DNA of 64,000 bases from Fratercula arctica (GCA_947846985.1 CANTUZ010000025.1:12894100-12958099), one strand, 5' to 3'; counted from the stretch's first letter, positions 13,301 through 24,828 are shown. The notes: generated by a model from the letters alone, not told the origin. Numbers and translations are program-made.

Positions 13301-16300
13301 TTGGAGCAAGGCACCGTCCAACCAAGGACAGATTTATTCTATTATTACTCAAATACTTCAATAATCTTCAACATATTCTGCCAAAAGTATCTGAAAGTGA
13401 CAATTCAAAGACAACAGTGGCAATATCCAAAGGCCAAAAGACATTGTGTGACTTCTTGCATAGTGCAAATCAACACTGCGACCTTGGCAGCACTGGTTAC
13501 AGCAGCAATGGAAAACACAGAGGGCATGTCAGCCTGCCTCTAGCTTGAGAAATGCACTGGCGAGCTAGGGGATAAACTCCTCTGTTAAAGGTGACAACTT
13601 GCTTCTCTTGCCCCGGGTGTCATCCAACTACGAGTTTAGTCTCATCTAAGTGAGATTTTATAAAGAGGGAGGGTTCTGGCCTGATCTAACAATTATCTTT
13701 TTTCCATTTATGAGAACGGGCGAGATTTCACTTGTCAATCGTAACTCGCTCACAGGACAGAAATTCTGACCTAAGATAGTCCAATATTGTGCTGCTCCTT
13801 TATAATTGTACAGCCACAGGAAGGAGATTGCCTAAAATAAATATTTTTTAACCCAAAAGACATTCATAACACCACAGTGACTTATTTGCCTAATATGTAA
13901 GAAATACCAGGGAATTCAACCATAACCATAAAGCTGACATATCATTATTTACATTGGGTTTAGGAGAGAAATAGTAAGCCTAGTTTGGGTTTTTTGTTTG
14001 CCCCCCCCATCCCCCACCCAACACAATGGCAGGCATTTATCAAATGAACTTCTTGGGATCATTTATTCAAGGTATGCAAATAGAGTCCATTTATTCACTC
14101 CTATGGAAGATGTTATTTGCAGTTCAAAGCACACTTCCTGTAAAATATATTTTAGATTTATGAAGAATGGCAAAGACATTGATTAATTTTTCCTCTGAAG
14201 TTTGTATAATCTGCATACAAATTACTTCAGTTACAGAGTTTTTAGACAAGGACTGATTAATTTGGCTGCTTGGAGCACATCACAACTCCTTCACTTCCAC
14301 CTTTGCTCATGTGAGCACACACACTCTCCATAAAAGGAAAAAAAAGAAAAAAAATCAAGAAGGCCTAATTTTGAGAAATATTCAGCAGTCAAAATTCCCA
14401 GTAAAATCAGAGGGAATCAAAGCTGTTCAGTGTCTCTTTCTGCTAGGGGATATAAGCTTTGCAAAATACCAGGATTAGACAAGCATATTGAGAGCAGTAG
14501 CTTCGTTCTGAGATTGATTTCTGTATGAGGAAATTGCTCTTCTTGTCTAAGATAAATTAGAGCTATTGAACTCAACGGATACACATTATTTAAGTGCAGC
14601 CTTGCAGAATTTCTGTCCTATGAATTACTTAAGTGAAATCTCATTCATTCTCATAAAGGGAAAAGAAAAGAGAATCATTAGATCAAGCCAAAAAACTTCC
14701 CTCTCTATAAATTCTGGAGATTACTTTGTTAGTACGTTCAGTTACATGACATAAGACAATTTAATTTTTTTTTTCCCAAAGATTCAGAGGCTGCTTAAGG
14801 CACTGTACGCACATGTGAGAAAAACTCCATAGTTCTCCTTCCTTTCTTTTATTGAGACAAAGATAATAGCTATTGGTAATATCAAATTCCTACATCAAAA
14901 AGAATTACCAACCCTGATAAGGTGACTATTTCTGCTCCAATTGCTACTTTCATGTTATTGCTGGTGTTGTGATTAAGCAGCAACACGATCAAATACTTTG
15001 TAGGACATTTTCTCCCGGCCTTTGAATTTCATTTTCGTATTCAACCAGAGCTATACAGAATTAAGAACTCAGAAAGCCTTTGGCTCACTGGAAGTTTTTC
15101 CACTGACCTTAGGAGACCACAGTTAAATGGTAGTAACTGGTTTAATTTTAAGCTTAAGGCTTTCAAAATGCTGAACTGGAAGTAATTAAGTAATTAGATT
15201 CCATATGTTATACTTGTATCAATAAATATTTAGAAAGTAATTTGCATCTCCTGTGATATGCTAAGTTGTTTCATCCCCAAAATCCTTTGTCACAACAGCA
15301 ACCAACATACTGTGATATTTGGGTTACTCTGTTAATCCACCACAAACTTTTCTCTGAAAATACTTTTGTTAAGTAGTTTGTATTTGGCTTGGTCATAATG
15401 GAGAAACACTCCCTACTTCATAGGTAATAAGGATTTTGCATTTTTATAAATGCAATTTTTAAGGGGCTATTGATAGTGTCATATATCAGTACTCAGCAGT
15501 CCCATACACAGATGCAAAGACTTTAGCAACAACAAGCCACGAAAGAAATAGGACTACTACCCTCCATTAAATTCTTACTGATGACTCATGACTGACACAT
15601 TAAACAAAAGCATATGAAAGATCAGGACAACATATATTTTACATTCAGAGAGCTATCTATATAATGCTCAGTACCTATTCAGATAGTACAGACTTTTCAG
15701 TGAGATGAAGAAATAACATCTTAACCTCCCATATTAAATAGAAGGAGCACAAGTCATTTTGTGCTCAGAAGATACTATCCAGATTTTAGAGGCAGATTTT
15801 ACAGTAACAAAAGTCTACTAAAGTCACTAGAAATGTTTTGCTGTGTTAATTAACAAAGAAAATGAAATCATAGATGAGATGTCAAGAGCAAGGATGAAAC
15901 TTTCAAACAAGATGGTACAAGAGAGAGTTGTTAGGGGGGCATTTTATGCCTAATGCATTAATAGGCATTTACTCAGAAGTTCTCTTAGTTAAAGAAACCC
16001 TTTAAACTGTGCATTCTACTGAGAAGATCACAGTTCAGATCACATTTCAACAGAAACATTTACTAATAGAACTGTGAAAAAATAAGAGTAGCTCCTCAGT
16101 TTGGTGCTTTTGAAGAAGAAAACATACTTTAAGAAATTATTTTGAAAAAAATCTTTAAGATTTAATAGACTTGAGAGAGAAGCTTCATCGGTGCTTTCTG
16201 GTTTTAGGTACCTATTTTTAACCACCTCAATCCCTCAAAGCTTATATCAATGGAAAACAAAACAAAACAAACAAAAAAACCCCAAACAACCCAAAATAGC

Positions 16301-19300
16301 ATTTTAGTTGTAACTAGAAGCCAAGTATTTCTAGCATTCAGGAATCACGTATTCTCTTCAGCATATTCTTTATTTCCCCAAAACATGCAAAACCCCAAAA
16401 TACTAGAGCCAAAGCCATAAGTACAGGACCATAGCAGTGCTCTTACCTGTGTGCTTCCGGAGGTGCTCTTTAAAATGTCCAAAGTGGTCAAACTGCTTAT
16501 CACAGTACTGGCATATATGTATTTTTTTGCCAGGTCTTTGCTTCTTGCTGGCACCACCTTCATCAAGGTGGTAACAGTTGAGGTGCTGTTTCAAAGCACT
16601 CTCTCGTAGGTACCTTTTATTACATATGTCACACTTGTAACTCTCAGTAGAGTGTGTTTTCATGTGTTCCTTAAAATGGTAAAACAATTTAAATGAACGG
16701 TTACATTTCTCACAGTGGAATAAATTCTTCACATGTGACAGCTGAAATTCCACAATTTCAATACCTTCTACCTGTTTGCATGAGGGATCAGTTGCACTAT
16801 CACCTTCTTCTTGGATCTGGCATTTTTTCTCTCCCTGACGATACTTACTGGTGATATCTGCCAAAAGAGCCAAAGCAGATTCATCTGATGTACCCGTTGT
16901 CTGTATGTACTTTATAGATTGCTCTGCAGAAGCTACTTCAAGTGCTTCCATGCTGTCATCTTCCACTTCAATTGTCCCCTCAGCAATCTCAACCTCAATT
17001 TCAACAGGCTCCGATGCTGCAGATGGCAGTGTTTCTGTGATAACGTTAGAGGTTTCAGCTATCTTCCTCTTTTTCAGTTTATTTTTACCTTGTGTTTGAT
17101 TTGATTCTAAGGGTGATGAATTTTCTTTGTTCCTGCAAAGCATTTGCATAAACATAGTTAAGATCCATAAGCACTTACATAACAATTCCTGCCTGATACT
17201 GAGCTTCTGCATTAAACACTCCCTAGCTGTTTCTCAAAGAAGCTGAATGATGAACGACCACATAACTGCTCTGGTAAGACTCCACCTGGCGTACTGCGTC
17301 CAGCTCTGCAGCCCTCATCACAGGAAAGACATGGACCTATTGGAATGGGTCCAGAGGAGGGCCACAAAAATGATCAGAGGGATGGAACACCTCTCCTATG
17401 AGGAAAGGCTGAGAGAGTTGGGGTCGTTCAGCCTGGAGAAGGCTCCAGGGAGACCTCATTGCGGCCTTACAGTACTTAAAGGCGGCCTACAGGAAAAACA
17501 GGGACAAACTTTTTAGCAGGGCCTGTAGCGATAGAACAAGGGGTAATGGTTTTAAGCTAAAAGAGGGTAGATTCAGACTAGATATAAGGAAGAAGTTCTT
17601 TACAATGAGAGTGGTGAAACAATGGAATAGGTTGCCCAGAGAGGTGGTAAATGCCCCATTCCTGGAGACATTCAAGGTCAGATTGGACAGGACCCTGAGC
17701 AACCTGATCTAGTCAAAGATGTCCCTGCTCATTGCAGGGGGGTTGGACTAGATGACCTTTAAAGGTCCCTTCCAACTCAAAATATTCTGTGATTCTATGA
17801 ACCTTCATGCATTTCAGAAGCTAATTTGTCCTTAATCTATCCTCCTTAGAGCTGTAGAATAGCACAGTTAAAGCTGTGGAGCCTTTGACATAAGGTTAAT
17901 AAAGTGGTTTTTAATAGTTCCGTTTGAACAATAAACACCACCTATCAAGAAGAAAGGCCAGTTAGCCTAATGACACCGGTTTATCTAGGAAACTTATGAA
18001 ATTCTGTACTTGGAAGGAAAACTTCCCCAAAGGAAGGAGTTCTTTGGCCTGCCTACTCAGAAATAAGATTCAAGTCCTTCCTACGCTATTCACCTCTTAA
18101 GCTCTGGAGTGTGTGCAATTGCCTGCAGCGCTTACAGCTTGTTAAAAAACACTACAGCTGTGACTTCACACAATGATTATTATAACATCTTGTACTTCAA
18201 GAAAGCACACAAATAACAGCTGAGGTACCAAAAAGAAAAAAAAAAAAAGGCAAACCACTGGGATGTGGAAAGAGTATTCTAGTTTAATTTTCTGGGGATA
18301 GCATCCCATCTCAAACACAGACAGAGCTGAGTGGGCCAATGCTTTCAAGTCACACCCTCACGATTATCCACAGCACTTACATGCTGGAGATTTTAGAACT
18401 GATTATCAGTTTCGAAAATGAGTGGCTATCTTCCCCTCAAATCAGACTGATGAGTAATTTGTGTTTTTACCTTCCTTTGCAGCCTGATGAACCCTTTTAT
18501 GTAACCTACTCCCTATCACTTTCAGGTTTTCTAGTAATAGGAGAGAGAAGGTTTTTCTCCAGTATCTGTACATCGTATGGCAGAGATGTGTGACTAATGA
18601 CCTAATGCAGGATACAGCTTATTAAATTGCACCTTACTATATTCAGATACAGGAAGACAGAGCAGCTAAACTTATAGTTTCATCTAACCTGGATTTCTGA
18701 TATCTAGAAGGTGACAGTTACTTTGAACATTACTGCAAATAGCTCCAGGATCATGTACCTGCTCAAAGAGGAGACTACCATCCTTGAGCACATTGTGTGG
18801 CTCAGGTGTGAAACTTTGAATGGGGATACACACATACAACACACTGTACTTCAAGGAATAACAGTTGGTTGTTTTCTTTCTAGTCTAGATTATGCAACGT
18901 GCAACTCTGATGCATTACACAAATGGTTAGTTCTATAATAATCTCTACTTTAGCTGAACTTTCTGAAGCTTACCCCTTTCAGTCAAAACTCAGACAGAGG
19001 CACTGTATTGCAATTCTTCCCCCTCCTACTGCAGAGGGGAAAACCGAGACTGACAGTGGTACTCAAGTTTGTTTTTCTAAACAAAAAATCTCCACCAAAA
19101 ATCAAAAATGAACTATGGAAATAACTCAGACTGGCTTGCACATGTCTTTGTTAAGCAAAACATTGGTTTCCTTGTAACATAAGAATTACAGTGTTTACTA
19201 GTGATGCATAAACAACAAACTGCATAACATTATACAACAGTGGGAAATAATTGCAGGCTGGACAGTTTAGCTTGACGGACTGATTTGAACCTTGGTTGAA

Positions 19301-22300
19301 CAGCTCTACTGGTGTACACAGACTCAAAAGCAATACCGATTAGAACATGCTTTTTCAGTTTCAAGTGTCTTTTAAATTTCTCAACAGCAAAGGTCTGCTT
19401 TTTTCCTGAATGAAAAAAAAAATCTTTTGGTGATACCATGCCTAATCTTAATAATGTCAAAAAAAGAGTGTTGGTGGGGTTGGAGGGTAGGACTAAAAAT
19501 GCACAATCCCATCTTTCCTGTTAAAAAAACCCACATACTTATTCAGCTCTGCCACCAACCCATAGAATAAGCACAGAATAAGTTGATTCAAAAAAGTCAA
19601 CACCAAAGTTGAAAATCAAGTTTCCAGTGTACCATGTTGTGGAGGGTTTTTTTGTGTTTTGCTTGGGTTTTTTTTTTTGTTTGTTTTTTTGTTTTTGGTT
19701 TGGGTTTTTTTTGGTGGGTTTTTTTTTTTTTTTTTTTTTTTTTTTGTTAAGTTAGCTGGCTACTAGAGGAACTCGGGGTCAATGCCACTCTCCTTAACTA
19801 GTGTGTCTATGGGGAGATAAAGAGGAAGCAACAGTCTTTCCTTAGCCTGAACACAAAGACCTTTCAGCAGGTCTAGAAGAGAAAACAATAAGCATAATGC
19901 TGGGAGGCATTTATTGCCCCTCCCTCTGCTTCATGACAGAAGAACAGTGTAGCACACAGAAGTAACGAGAACATGACAGCACTTTGTGAAAGGGAAGAAA
20001 GGGGAAGAAAAACAGCATGATGGGAATGGCACCTGCTTTTCTGAGGTTGGAGTTTGGTAATGGAGTACAGTTCCTTGTACCAGATAAAAGGTGCCAGAGT
20101 AACATTTGATTAAGTATTGATCCCATATAAAACCGATTATAACAATGACATTTGTTCAAGAAGTTTGAGAGATTAATTTTGCACCAAGAAGTTTTAAAAT
20201 CACTGCCTATTCTCTTGAAAGCAGAAAGCTGCATGAAATCAAAACACCAGCACAAACTTGTTAATGTGGTCTAACTACCTGAGAGACATCGTCACTGTAC
20301 ACCCAGCTCTCAATCAGGGGCGTGGGCAGTCAGATAGCACAGAGACCTGATATTAGCTACCACAAAGTCACAGCCCTACGATGTCTGCAGCATTTACCAG
20401 CCATGTCACTTGTCATCGAGTTCCAGACCAAAGAATTTAAGGTGGATAGAAAACTGGTTGAAAGATAGAGCTCAGAGGGTTGTGATTAGGGGCACAGAAT
20501 CTAGTTGGAGACCAGTGACGAGTGGTGTTCCCCAGGGGTCAGTACTGGGTCCAGCCCTCTTCAATATATTCATCAATGACTTGGATGAGGGGATAGAGTG
20601 CACCCTCAGCAAGTTTGCTGATGACACAAAGCTGGGGGGGGCGGCTGACACACCGGAGGGCTGTGCTGCCATACAGAGAGACCTGGACAGGTTGGAGATC
20701 TGGGCAGAGAGAAACCTTATGAAATTCAACAAGGGCAAGTGTAGGGTGCTGCACCTGGGGAGGAACAACCCCATGCACCAGTACAGGTTGGGGGCTGACC
20801 TGCTGGAGAGCAGCTCTGTGGAAAGAGACCTGGGAGTCCTGGTGGACAACAGGATGACCATGAGCCAGCAATGTGCCCTTGTGGCCAAGAAGGCCAATGG
20901 CATCCTGGGGTGCATCAAAAAGAGTGTGGCCAGCAGGTCAAGGGAGGTCATCCTCCCCCTCTACTCTGCATTGGTGAGGCCACACCTGGAGTGCTGTGTC
21001 CAGTTCTGGGCTCCCCGGTTCCAGAAGGACAGGGAACTGCTGGAAAGGGTGCAGCAGAGGGCTACCAAGATGATTAGGGGACTGGAACACCTCTCTTATG
21101 AGGAAAGGCTGAGGGATTTGGGTCTCTTCAGTCTGGAAAAAAGACGGCTGAGGGGGGATCTTATCAACACTTATAAATACTTAAAGGATGGGAGTCAGGA
21201 GGATGGGACCAGGCTCTTTTCAGTAGTGCCCAGGGACAGGACAAGAGGCAATGGGCACAAACTTGAGCACAAGAAGTTCCACCTAAACATGAGGAGGAAC
21301 TTCTTTACCCTGAGGGTGGCAGAGCACTGGAACAGGCTGCCCAGAGAGGTGGTGGAGTCTCCATCTCTGGAGACATTCAAAACCCGCCTGGACGTGTTCC
21401 TGTGTAACCTGCTCTAGGTGACCCTGCTCAGGCAGGGGGGTTGGACTAGATGATCTCCAGAGGTCCCTTCCAACCCTATGGTTCTATGATTCTATGATTC
21501 TATGAATGCGATGTTCATTTTTTAGCCTTTATAATTCTGACCCATGTCTTATAGTAGAAGAGTATACAGTCCCACAAAAGTTTAGGAGGTTCCAGGATAA
21601 AGAACAGCACTGCAAAATACTGGCAGTGAGCTCTCGTAAAAGGATTCTTAAGACTTTACATTTCAGTGTTGGGAAGAAAAAGCGGCTTATTTGTTTACCT
21701 GATTTCAAGTGCTTTGATTGCTTCTAACATCTGTAGATACTCAGCTGCTTTCCAAACGTCATTTGCTTCTTCCTCACCTTGGACCATTAGTTTTGCTGTA
21801 TAGGTGAACTCAATTAGGTGACGAAATGCCATGTTACTTACACCTGTATACGAGCAAGAAAAACAGCCTCTTTTAGCAATTCCTGTCTCATCTATCTGAT
21901 AAATCTTGCGCACTTGCCTGCTCACCATTTTGCTCACAGTACTTTGACAGCCAGTTTCGTGAAGATGCCACCCTTGAAAGGCTCACATTGGAATAAAAAT
22001 TCTACTATAGAAACACGTGAATCTGGAACAACTACAGAGTCATGCCACGACAAAGAGAAAAGGAAGGATAAGATGGACAAAAAGCTGTTTGTATAAAAGT
22101 ATAAATTTAAACATAAAAATATGATCTCTCTCTCTCAAGAGACCTCTGAGCAGCAAGTTACCAGAAGCTGAAGTATTGCCCCAGGAAATTGCTCCTTGCC
22201 CATCAGGCAAGTATTGCACCCCAACCAAGGCATCTTTTTCTATTTAATTTTTCTTCAGGGGAAGTTTTTTCCAGTGGCAATAGCTACCTGTACTGGTTTT

Positions 22301-24252
22301 GGCTGGGACAGAATTAAATTTCTTCATAGTAGCTTGTATGGGGCTACGTTTCGGATTTGAGCCGAAAATAGTGTTGATAACACACTGATATTCTAGTTAC
22401 TGCTGAGCAGTGCTTCCAGAATCAAGGCCTTTTCTACTCACACTTGCCCTATCAGTGAGTAGGTTGGAGGTGCACAAAAAGTTGGGAGGGGACAGTTGGG
22501 ACAGCTGACCCCAACTGACCAAACGGATATTCTATACCATATGATGCCATGCTCAACAATAAAACCAGGGGGAAGGTGGGCAGAGGGGCCACCGCTCAGG
22601 GACTGGCTGGGCATCGGTCAGTTGGTGGCAAGCAATTGTTTTCATTTGCATCACTTGTCTGTCTTGGGTTTTATTTTCCTCTCTCTTTGTTATTTTTTCC
22701 TCTTTTCCTTACCACTTTTTAAACATTATTATTTCTTTTTAATTATTAAATGTTTTTTATATCAACCCATGAGTTTCTTTCTCCCCCATCCCACTGGGGG
22801 TGACAAGCAAGCCTGGCTGTATGGAACTTAGTTGCCAGCCAGGGTTAAACCACAACACTACTTCAGAACAACTCAAGAACTGAGATCTAGGAAGGTGTTG
22901 TGGTTTGGCCTCAGACGGCAACAAAGAACCACGTGTCGCTCTCTCGGGCCTTCCCAATACGGGAAAGGATCAGAAGAAAAAGGCAAAACTCGTGGGTTGA
23001 GACAAAGGCAATTTAACACAACAGCAAAGGGAACAAGAAAACAACAATAACATGGATAGAGGAATATACAAACACGGTTACGGAACCACCGCTCACCTAC
23101 CAGACCCAGGACACCTCAGCCCCCTCCAAGCAGCGACTTTGGCAGCTCAGTGGGCATGGCTCACGTGGGATGGAATACCTGTGTCCCTGCCAGAGCCTGC
23201 GGAAAATTAACCCTATCCCCGCCAGAACCAGGACAGAAGGTAATCGATATGACCAAGCATGCATTAAGACCATACCAAGGATACTACATTCATTTTGAGC
23301 TTGGACACACAACTCTGAAGGTTTTCATTTGCATGAATCGGACTACCTTCAATCTCCACCAAGGGCTCCTGAGTGAAATCTTGGAAGAATTTGTAGAAGA
23401 ACTGGCTACAGGCAGCAAGAACAGCCTTATGAGCTTTGAAATGGTGACCTACAAAGAGAGACAAAAATTTTGGTTTAGGATAACACCTTCTTACTCATAG
23501 TGCAGATTAAGTGCCGATGCAAAGAAAAGAACAGCTGCAAATCTATCAGACACCACCTTTCCTAATGTGATAATAAGCACTTATATCTCCATCTTCCTTT
23601 TAAATTAATACCTATGTCTTTAGAACACATAGAAAAAGAAAAGGGACTATTTTAACTATATATTAAAATAGTAGGCAGATACCAGAGAAGCAAGAAAGCA
23701 ATCTTATTTAAAGCTGTTTGGGTTTTTTTGGTTGTTTGTTTGTTTTGTTTTTTAAACAATCAACCAATATTTGTATAAATTCTCTGCATGCAAACAGTCA
23801 TCTCAAGTTAGGGAAAGATATTTTTACAGTGTTTTGTAAATCCTTAGACAACACAGTAAATATAGTACAGCAGTTTCAAAGTGGGCTTCTATCTGAAAAT
23901 ATTTAGCCCCTTCTTTGGAAAAGCAGAAGCAAAATTATTAATCACTGCTGGAGACTCTGTTCAGCCCAAGACTTTAAATGAAACTCTGCAAGCAACTCGC
24001 ACACCAATACAGAACCAAGAATTTGTTAGCAACCCAGTTTGACAGCTGACCTGTGACAAACCCAACAGCTTCCCAGCACAGCTTTCAGAATTCTCTTTAT
24101 ACCAACTGGTTCTCAGGCCTGTGCATACCATCGACAATCAGAGTGATATCCGTAAACTGATCCTGCTCACGTTGTTCATTAAGTCTATCCAAAATAATTT
24201 TATACTGTTCAGGGAATTCCTGGATACATTCCATCATTTCTTCGGCTTCCAT
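3648..24252 (-). CDS. ZNF131, BTB/POZ zinc-finger protein (six coding exons)
   Basis: Coding exons on the minus strand are 24252-24129, 23448-23347, 21843-21699, 17132-16447, 12071-11941 and 4304-3648. They sum to 1845 nt in one frame, giving 614 residues and a stop, about the size of mammalian ZNF131. I recognise the family from the BTB domain (residues about 34-124), a basic stretch resembling a nuclear localisation signal (about 142-147), six C2H2-type fingers (about 262-284, 290-312, 330-351, 357-379, 393-415, 422-444) and a glutamate/glutamine/valine-rich acidic tail. Finger 4 ends in Cys rather than His (C2HC). ZNF131 is known as a nuclear transcription regulator; the BTB domain mediates dimerisation and partner recruitment, and the fingers bind DNA. 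All introns have GT-AG borders. The start ATG sits in a strong context (GCC before, G after). No frameshift or stop was seen, so the copy looks functional. Several introns are swollen by retroelements. Confidence 0.95.
5310..8035 (+). mobile_element. CR1 LINE copy 1, 5'-truncated, in ZNF131 intron 6
   Basis: It begins in the endonuclease domain (the ETWWDGSYD block near 5390) and runs through reverse transcriptase to a typical CR1 3' end (GGTCCCTTCCAACCCC then octamer-like ATTCTGTG repeats at about 8015-8033). The endonuclease part has stops and frameshifts and lacks a segment present in other copies here (junction near 5778). It is antisense to ZNF131. The 5' edge is approximate. Confidence 0.93.
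5713..7710 (+). pseudogene. CR1 ORF2 fragment (endonuclease end plus reverse transcriptase), 665 codons open
   Basis: Open reading frame inside CR1 copy 1. RT motif A ([11 protein letters not shown]) lies near 6877, the PQGSVLGP block near 7060, and the catalytic FADD codons at 7141-7152 are intact. The C terminus diverges after the LFSLEKR block and stops early compared with sister copies. Exactly the same altered end occurs in the CR1 at 54361-55674, so it was probably inherited from the source element. The endonuclease is incomplete, so the copy should not be autonomous. CR1 proteins normally act in target-primed reverse transcription of their own RNA. Confidence 0.85.
8079..10365 (+). pseudogene. 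CR1 ORF2 remnant of copy 2
   Basis: Broken coding blocks of endonuclease end (8079-8327), linker (8349-8830), RT palm (8867-9121 and 9176-9640) and thumb/C-terminal region (9656-10132 and 10144-10365). In-frame stops and at least three frameshifts separate them. The final block keeps the usual CR1 C terminus up to the stop just before the 3' UTR, unlike copy 1. Confidence 0.8.
9140..9166 (-). repeat. 27-bp micro-insertion of an antisense CR1 3' end
   Basis: CR1 copy 2 should read AAAATAAGG-AGGTGATT here. Instead 27 extra bases intervene, consisting of the reverse complement of a CR1 3' terminus (AATCATAGAATCATAGGGTT...) and ending in AAGG, which repeats the AAGG before the insertion. This looks like an extremely 5'-truncated CR1 insertion with a 4-bp target duplication, or a CR1-templated repair patch. 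Confidence 0.75.
10453..11940. other. ZNF131 intron 6, unique sequence
   Basis: AT-rich intronic sequence between the CR1 pair and the exon at 11941. No gene, LINE or LTR was recognised. There is a short purine run near 11240-11260. Confidence 0.6.
11941..12071 (-). CDS. ZNF131 coding exon 5: finger 4
   Basis: 131-nt exon on the minus strand, acceptor CAG at 12074-12072 and donor GTGGGT starting at 11940. The first two bases complete a Gly codon begun in the previous exon (the TGEKP-type linker), followed by 43 codons. It encodes finger 4 with Cys 359, Cys 362, His 375 and Cys 379 (a C2HC variant), a Lys/Arg-rich linker, and the first Cys of finger 5. The exon is too short to stand out as an open frame and was found from the family pattern and phase. 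Confidence 0.95.
12072..16446. other. ZNF131 intron 5, no element recognised
   Basis: About 4.4 kb of AT-rich intron with no CR1 or LTR that I can recognise, in contrast to the neighbouring introns. Short open frames here have no domain signature. Small homopolymer and C-rich runs occur (for example near 14000). Confidence 0.6.
16447..17132 (-). CDS. ZNF131 coding exon 4: linker, basic NLS-like stretch and fingers 1-3
   Basis: 686-nt exon, acceptor TTTGCAG ending at 17133, donor GTAAGA starting at 16446. Its first base completes an Arg codon split as AG|G. It encodes residues 124 to 353: a linker with a KLKKRK basic cluster, an acidic segment rich in EVE/IEV, then finger 1 (262-284), finger 2 (290-312) and finger 3 (330-351). 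The last base starts the Gly codon of the TGEKP linker. Coding is uninterrupted and follows the known ZNF131 layout. Confidence 0.96.
17265..17800 (+). mobile_element. CR1 3' fragment in ZNF131 intron 4
   Basis: About 535 bp covering the end of the RT ORF ([13 protein letters not shown] and [13 protein letters not shown] blocks) to the 3' octamers (ATTCTGTGATTCTATGA at about 17784-17800). It is antisense to ZNF131, and the 3' half of its reading frame is shifted. Confidence 0.92.
17801..20439. other. ZNF131 intron 4, unique sequence with T-rich tract
   Basis: No gene or transposon was recognised. The notable feature is the T/G low-complexity block at 19643-19746. Confidence 0.55.
19643..19746 (+). 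repeat. T-rich (GT-interspersed) low-complexity tract
   Basis: About 100 bases of mostly T with scattered G, ending in a run of about 28 T. On the transcribed (minus) strand of ZNF131 it is A-rich. It resembles a decayed poly(A)-type simple repeat; no retrogene was recognised next to it. Confidence 0.7.
20410..21417 (+). pseudogene. CR1 RT C-terminal fragment, 335 codons open
   Basis: Open frame from the LINE boundary to the natural ORF2 stop. It carries the PQGSVLGP block, intact FADD catalytic codons near 20621 and the full thumb/C-terminal region. The N-terminal endonuclease and RT fingers are absent, so it cannot support retrotransposition. The first ten or so codons come from host intron sequence. 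Confidence 0.8.
20440..21505 (+). mobile_element. CR1 3' half in ZNF131 intron 4
   Basis: 5'-truncated CR1 that begins at the RWIENWL block of RT and ends in three ATTCTATG-like octamers at about 21480-21505. It belongs to the same broad group as copy 1 (FADDTKLGG) but has the normal C terminus ending in LDVFLCNLL. Confidence 0.94.
21699..21843 (-). CDS. ZNF131 coding exon 3: second part of BTB domain
   Basis: 145-nt exon, acceptor TATACAG ending at 21844, donor GTAAAC starting at 21698. It encodes residues 76-123 with the conserved [15 protein letters not shown] helix and the [17 protein letters not shown] segment that complete the BTB fold. The last two bases (AG) join the G of the next exon as Arg. 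Confidence 0.96.
22289..22857 (+). mobile_element. Solo LTR (ERVL-like family) in ZNF131 intron 3
   Basis: It starts TGTACTGGTTTTGGCTGGGA and ends GGGTTAAACCACAACA. The flanking 5-mers CTACC and CTACT suggest a 5-bp target duplication with one mismatch. It is of the same family as the LTR at 51684-52253, in plus orientation, opposite to ZNF131. Confidence 0.85.
22896..23235 (-). mobile_element. Solo LTR (ERVL-like family) in ZNF131 intron 3
   Basis: Read on the minus strand it begins TGTCCTGGTTCTGGCGGGG and ends CCAAACCACAACA. A perfect 5-bp target duplication GAAGG flanks it (22891-22895 and 23236-23240). It lies in sense with ZNF131 and about 110 bp upstream of the donor at 23346 on the plus-strand map. 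It is closely similar to the LTR at 50411-50764. Confidence 0.92.
23347..23448 (-). CDS. ZNF131 coding exon 2: core of BTB domain
   Basis: 102-nt exon, acceptor CTTTGTAG ending at 23449, donor GTAGTC starting at 23346. It encodes residues 42-75, including the [15 protein letters not shown] block typical of ZNF131 BTB and ending VEIEG. Phase is +2 at entry and +1 at exit, matching its neighbours. Confidence 0.96.
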
Positions 24253-24267
24253 GGCAAAAGGACTACT
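24129..24267 (-). CDS. ZNF131 first coding exon: start codon and BTB N terminus
   Basis: Acceptor TTTTGCAG ends at 24268, leaving 15 nt of 5' UTR before ATG at 24252-24250 in a GCCATGG context. Coding part is 124 nt (24252-24129), donor GTATGC starts at 24128. It encodes 41 residues beginning MEAEE and including the [15 protein letters not shown] start of the BTB domain. The 3' LTR of an ERVL-like provirus lies only about 165 bp upstream in the same orientation. Confidence 0.95.
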
Positions 24268-24425
24268 CTGCAAAAGATGTGGCAGGACGGTAAGAATACT
24301 GCACCACTCAGTAAATACTGTGCACAGTCAGGTTAGTATACAAACATGAACTTACTAGCACTTCTCAGGCACTACAAAAACAAAAGAAAAACCAAACTGT
24401 CTTGGTAAAAGACTTACCTGATTTT

Positions 24426-24430
24426 AGCTG
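24426..24430. repeat. Target-site duplication AGCTG, left side of ERVL-like provirus
   Basis: AGCTG directly before the provirus terminus at 24431; the same five bases follow the other terminus at 36105-36109. A perfect 5-bp duplication across 11.7 kb shows that everything between belongs to one insertion plus later nested insertions. Confidence 0.9.
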
Positions 24431-24828
24431 TGTTGTGGTTTAGCCCCAGCCAGCAACAAAGAACCACGCAATCTTTTGCTCACTCTCCCCCACAGCGGCA
24501 GCATGGGAGGAGAATCGGAAGAAAAAGACAAAACTCGCGGGTTGAGACAAAGGCAATTTAACAGAACAGCGAAGGAAAGAGGAAAACAAGAACAATAATA
24601 CTGACAGAAAAACATACATAACACAATTAACGTACAGCTGCTCACCAACCAGAACCCGAAATGAGCCATGATTCCTGCCCCCCTCCCGGCCAGCTCCCAC
24701 AGCTATATATTGAGCATGGCATCACATGGTATTGAACACCCCTTTGGCTAGTTTGGGACAGCCGTCTTAGCTGTATCCGAAGCCGCCTCCTTGTGAAAAT
24801 TGACCCTATCCCCGCTGGAACCAGGACA
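24431..24828 (-). mobile_element. 3' LTR of ERVL-like provirus
   Basis: 398 bp, TG...CA ends on the minus strand (TGTCCTGGTTCCAGCGGGG at its start, AAACCACAACA at its end). A TATA-like ATATATAG is at about 24711-24704. It sits in sense orientation just upstream of the first coding exon of ZNF131, so it could act as an alternative promoter; nothing in the sequence proves use. Confidence 0.9.
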
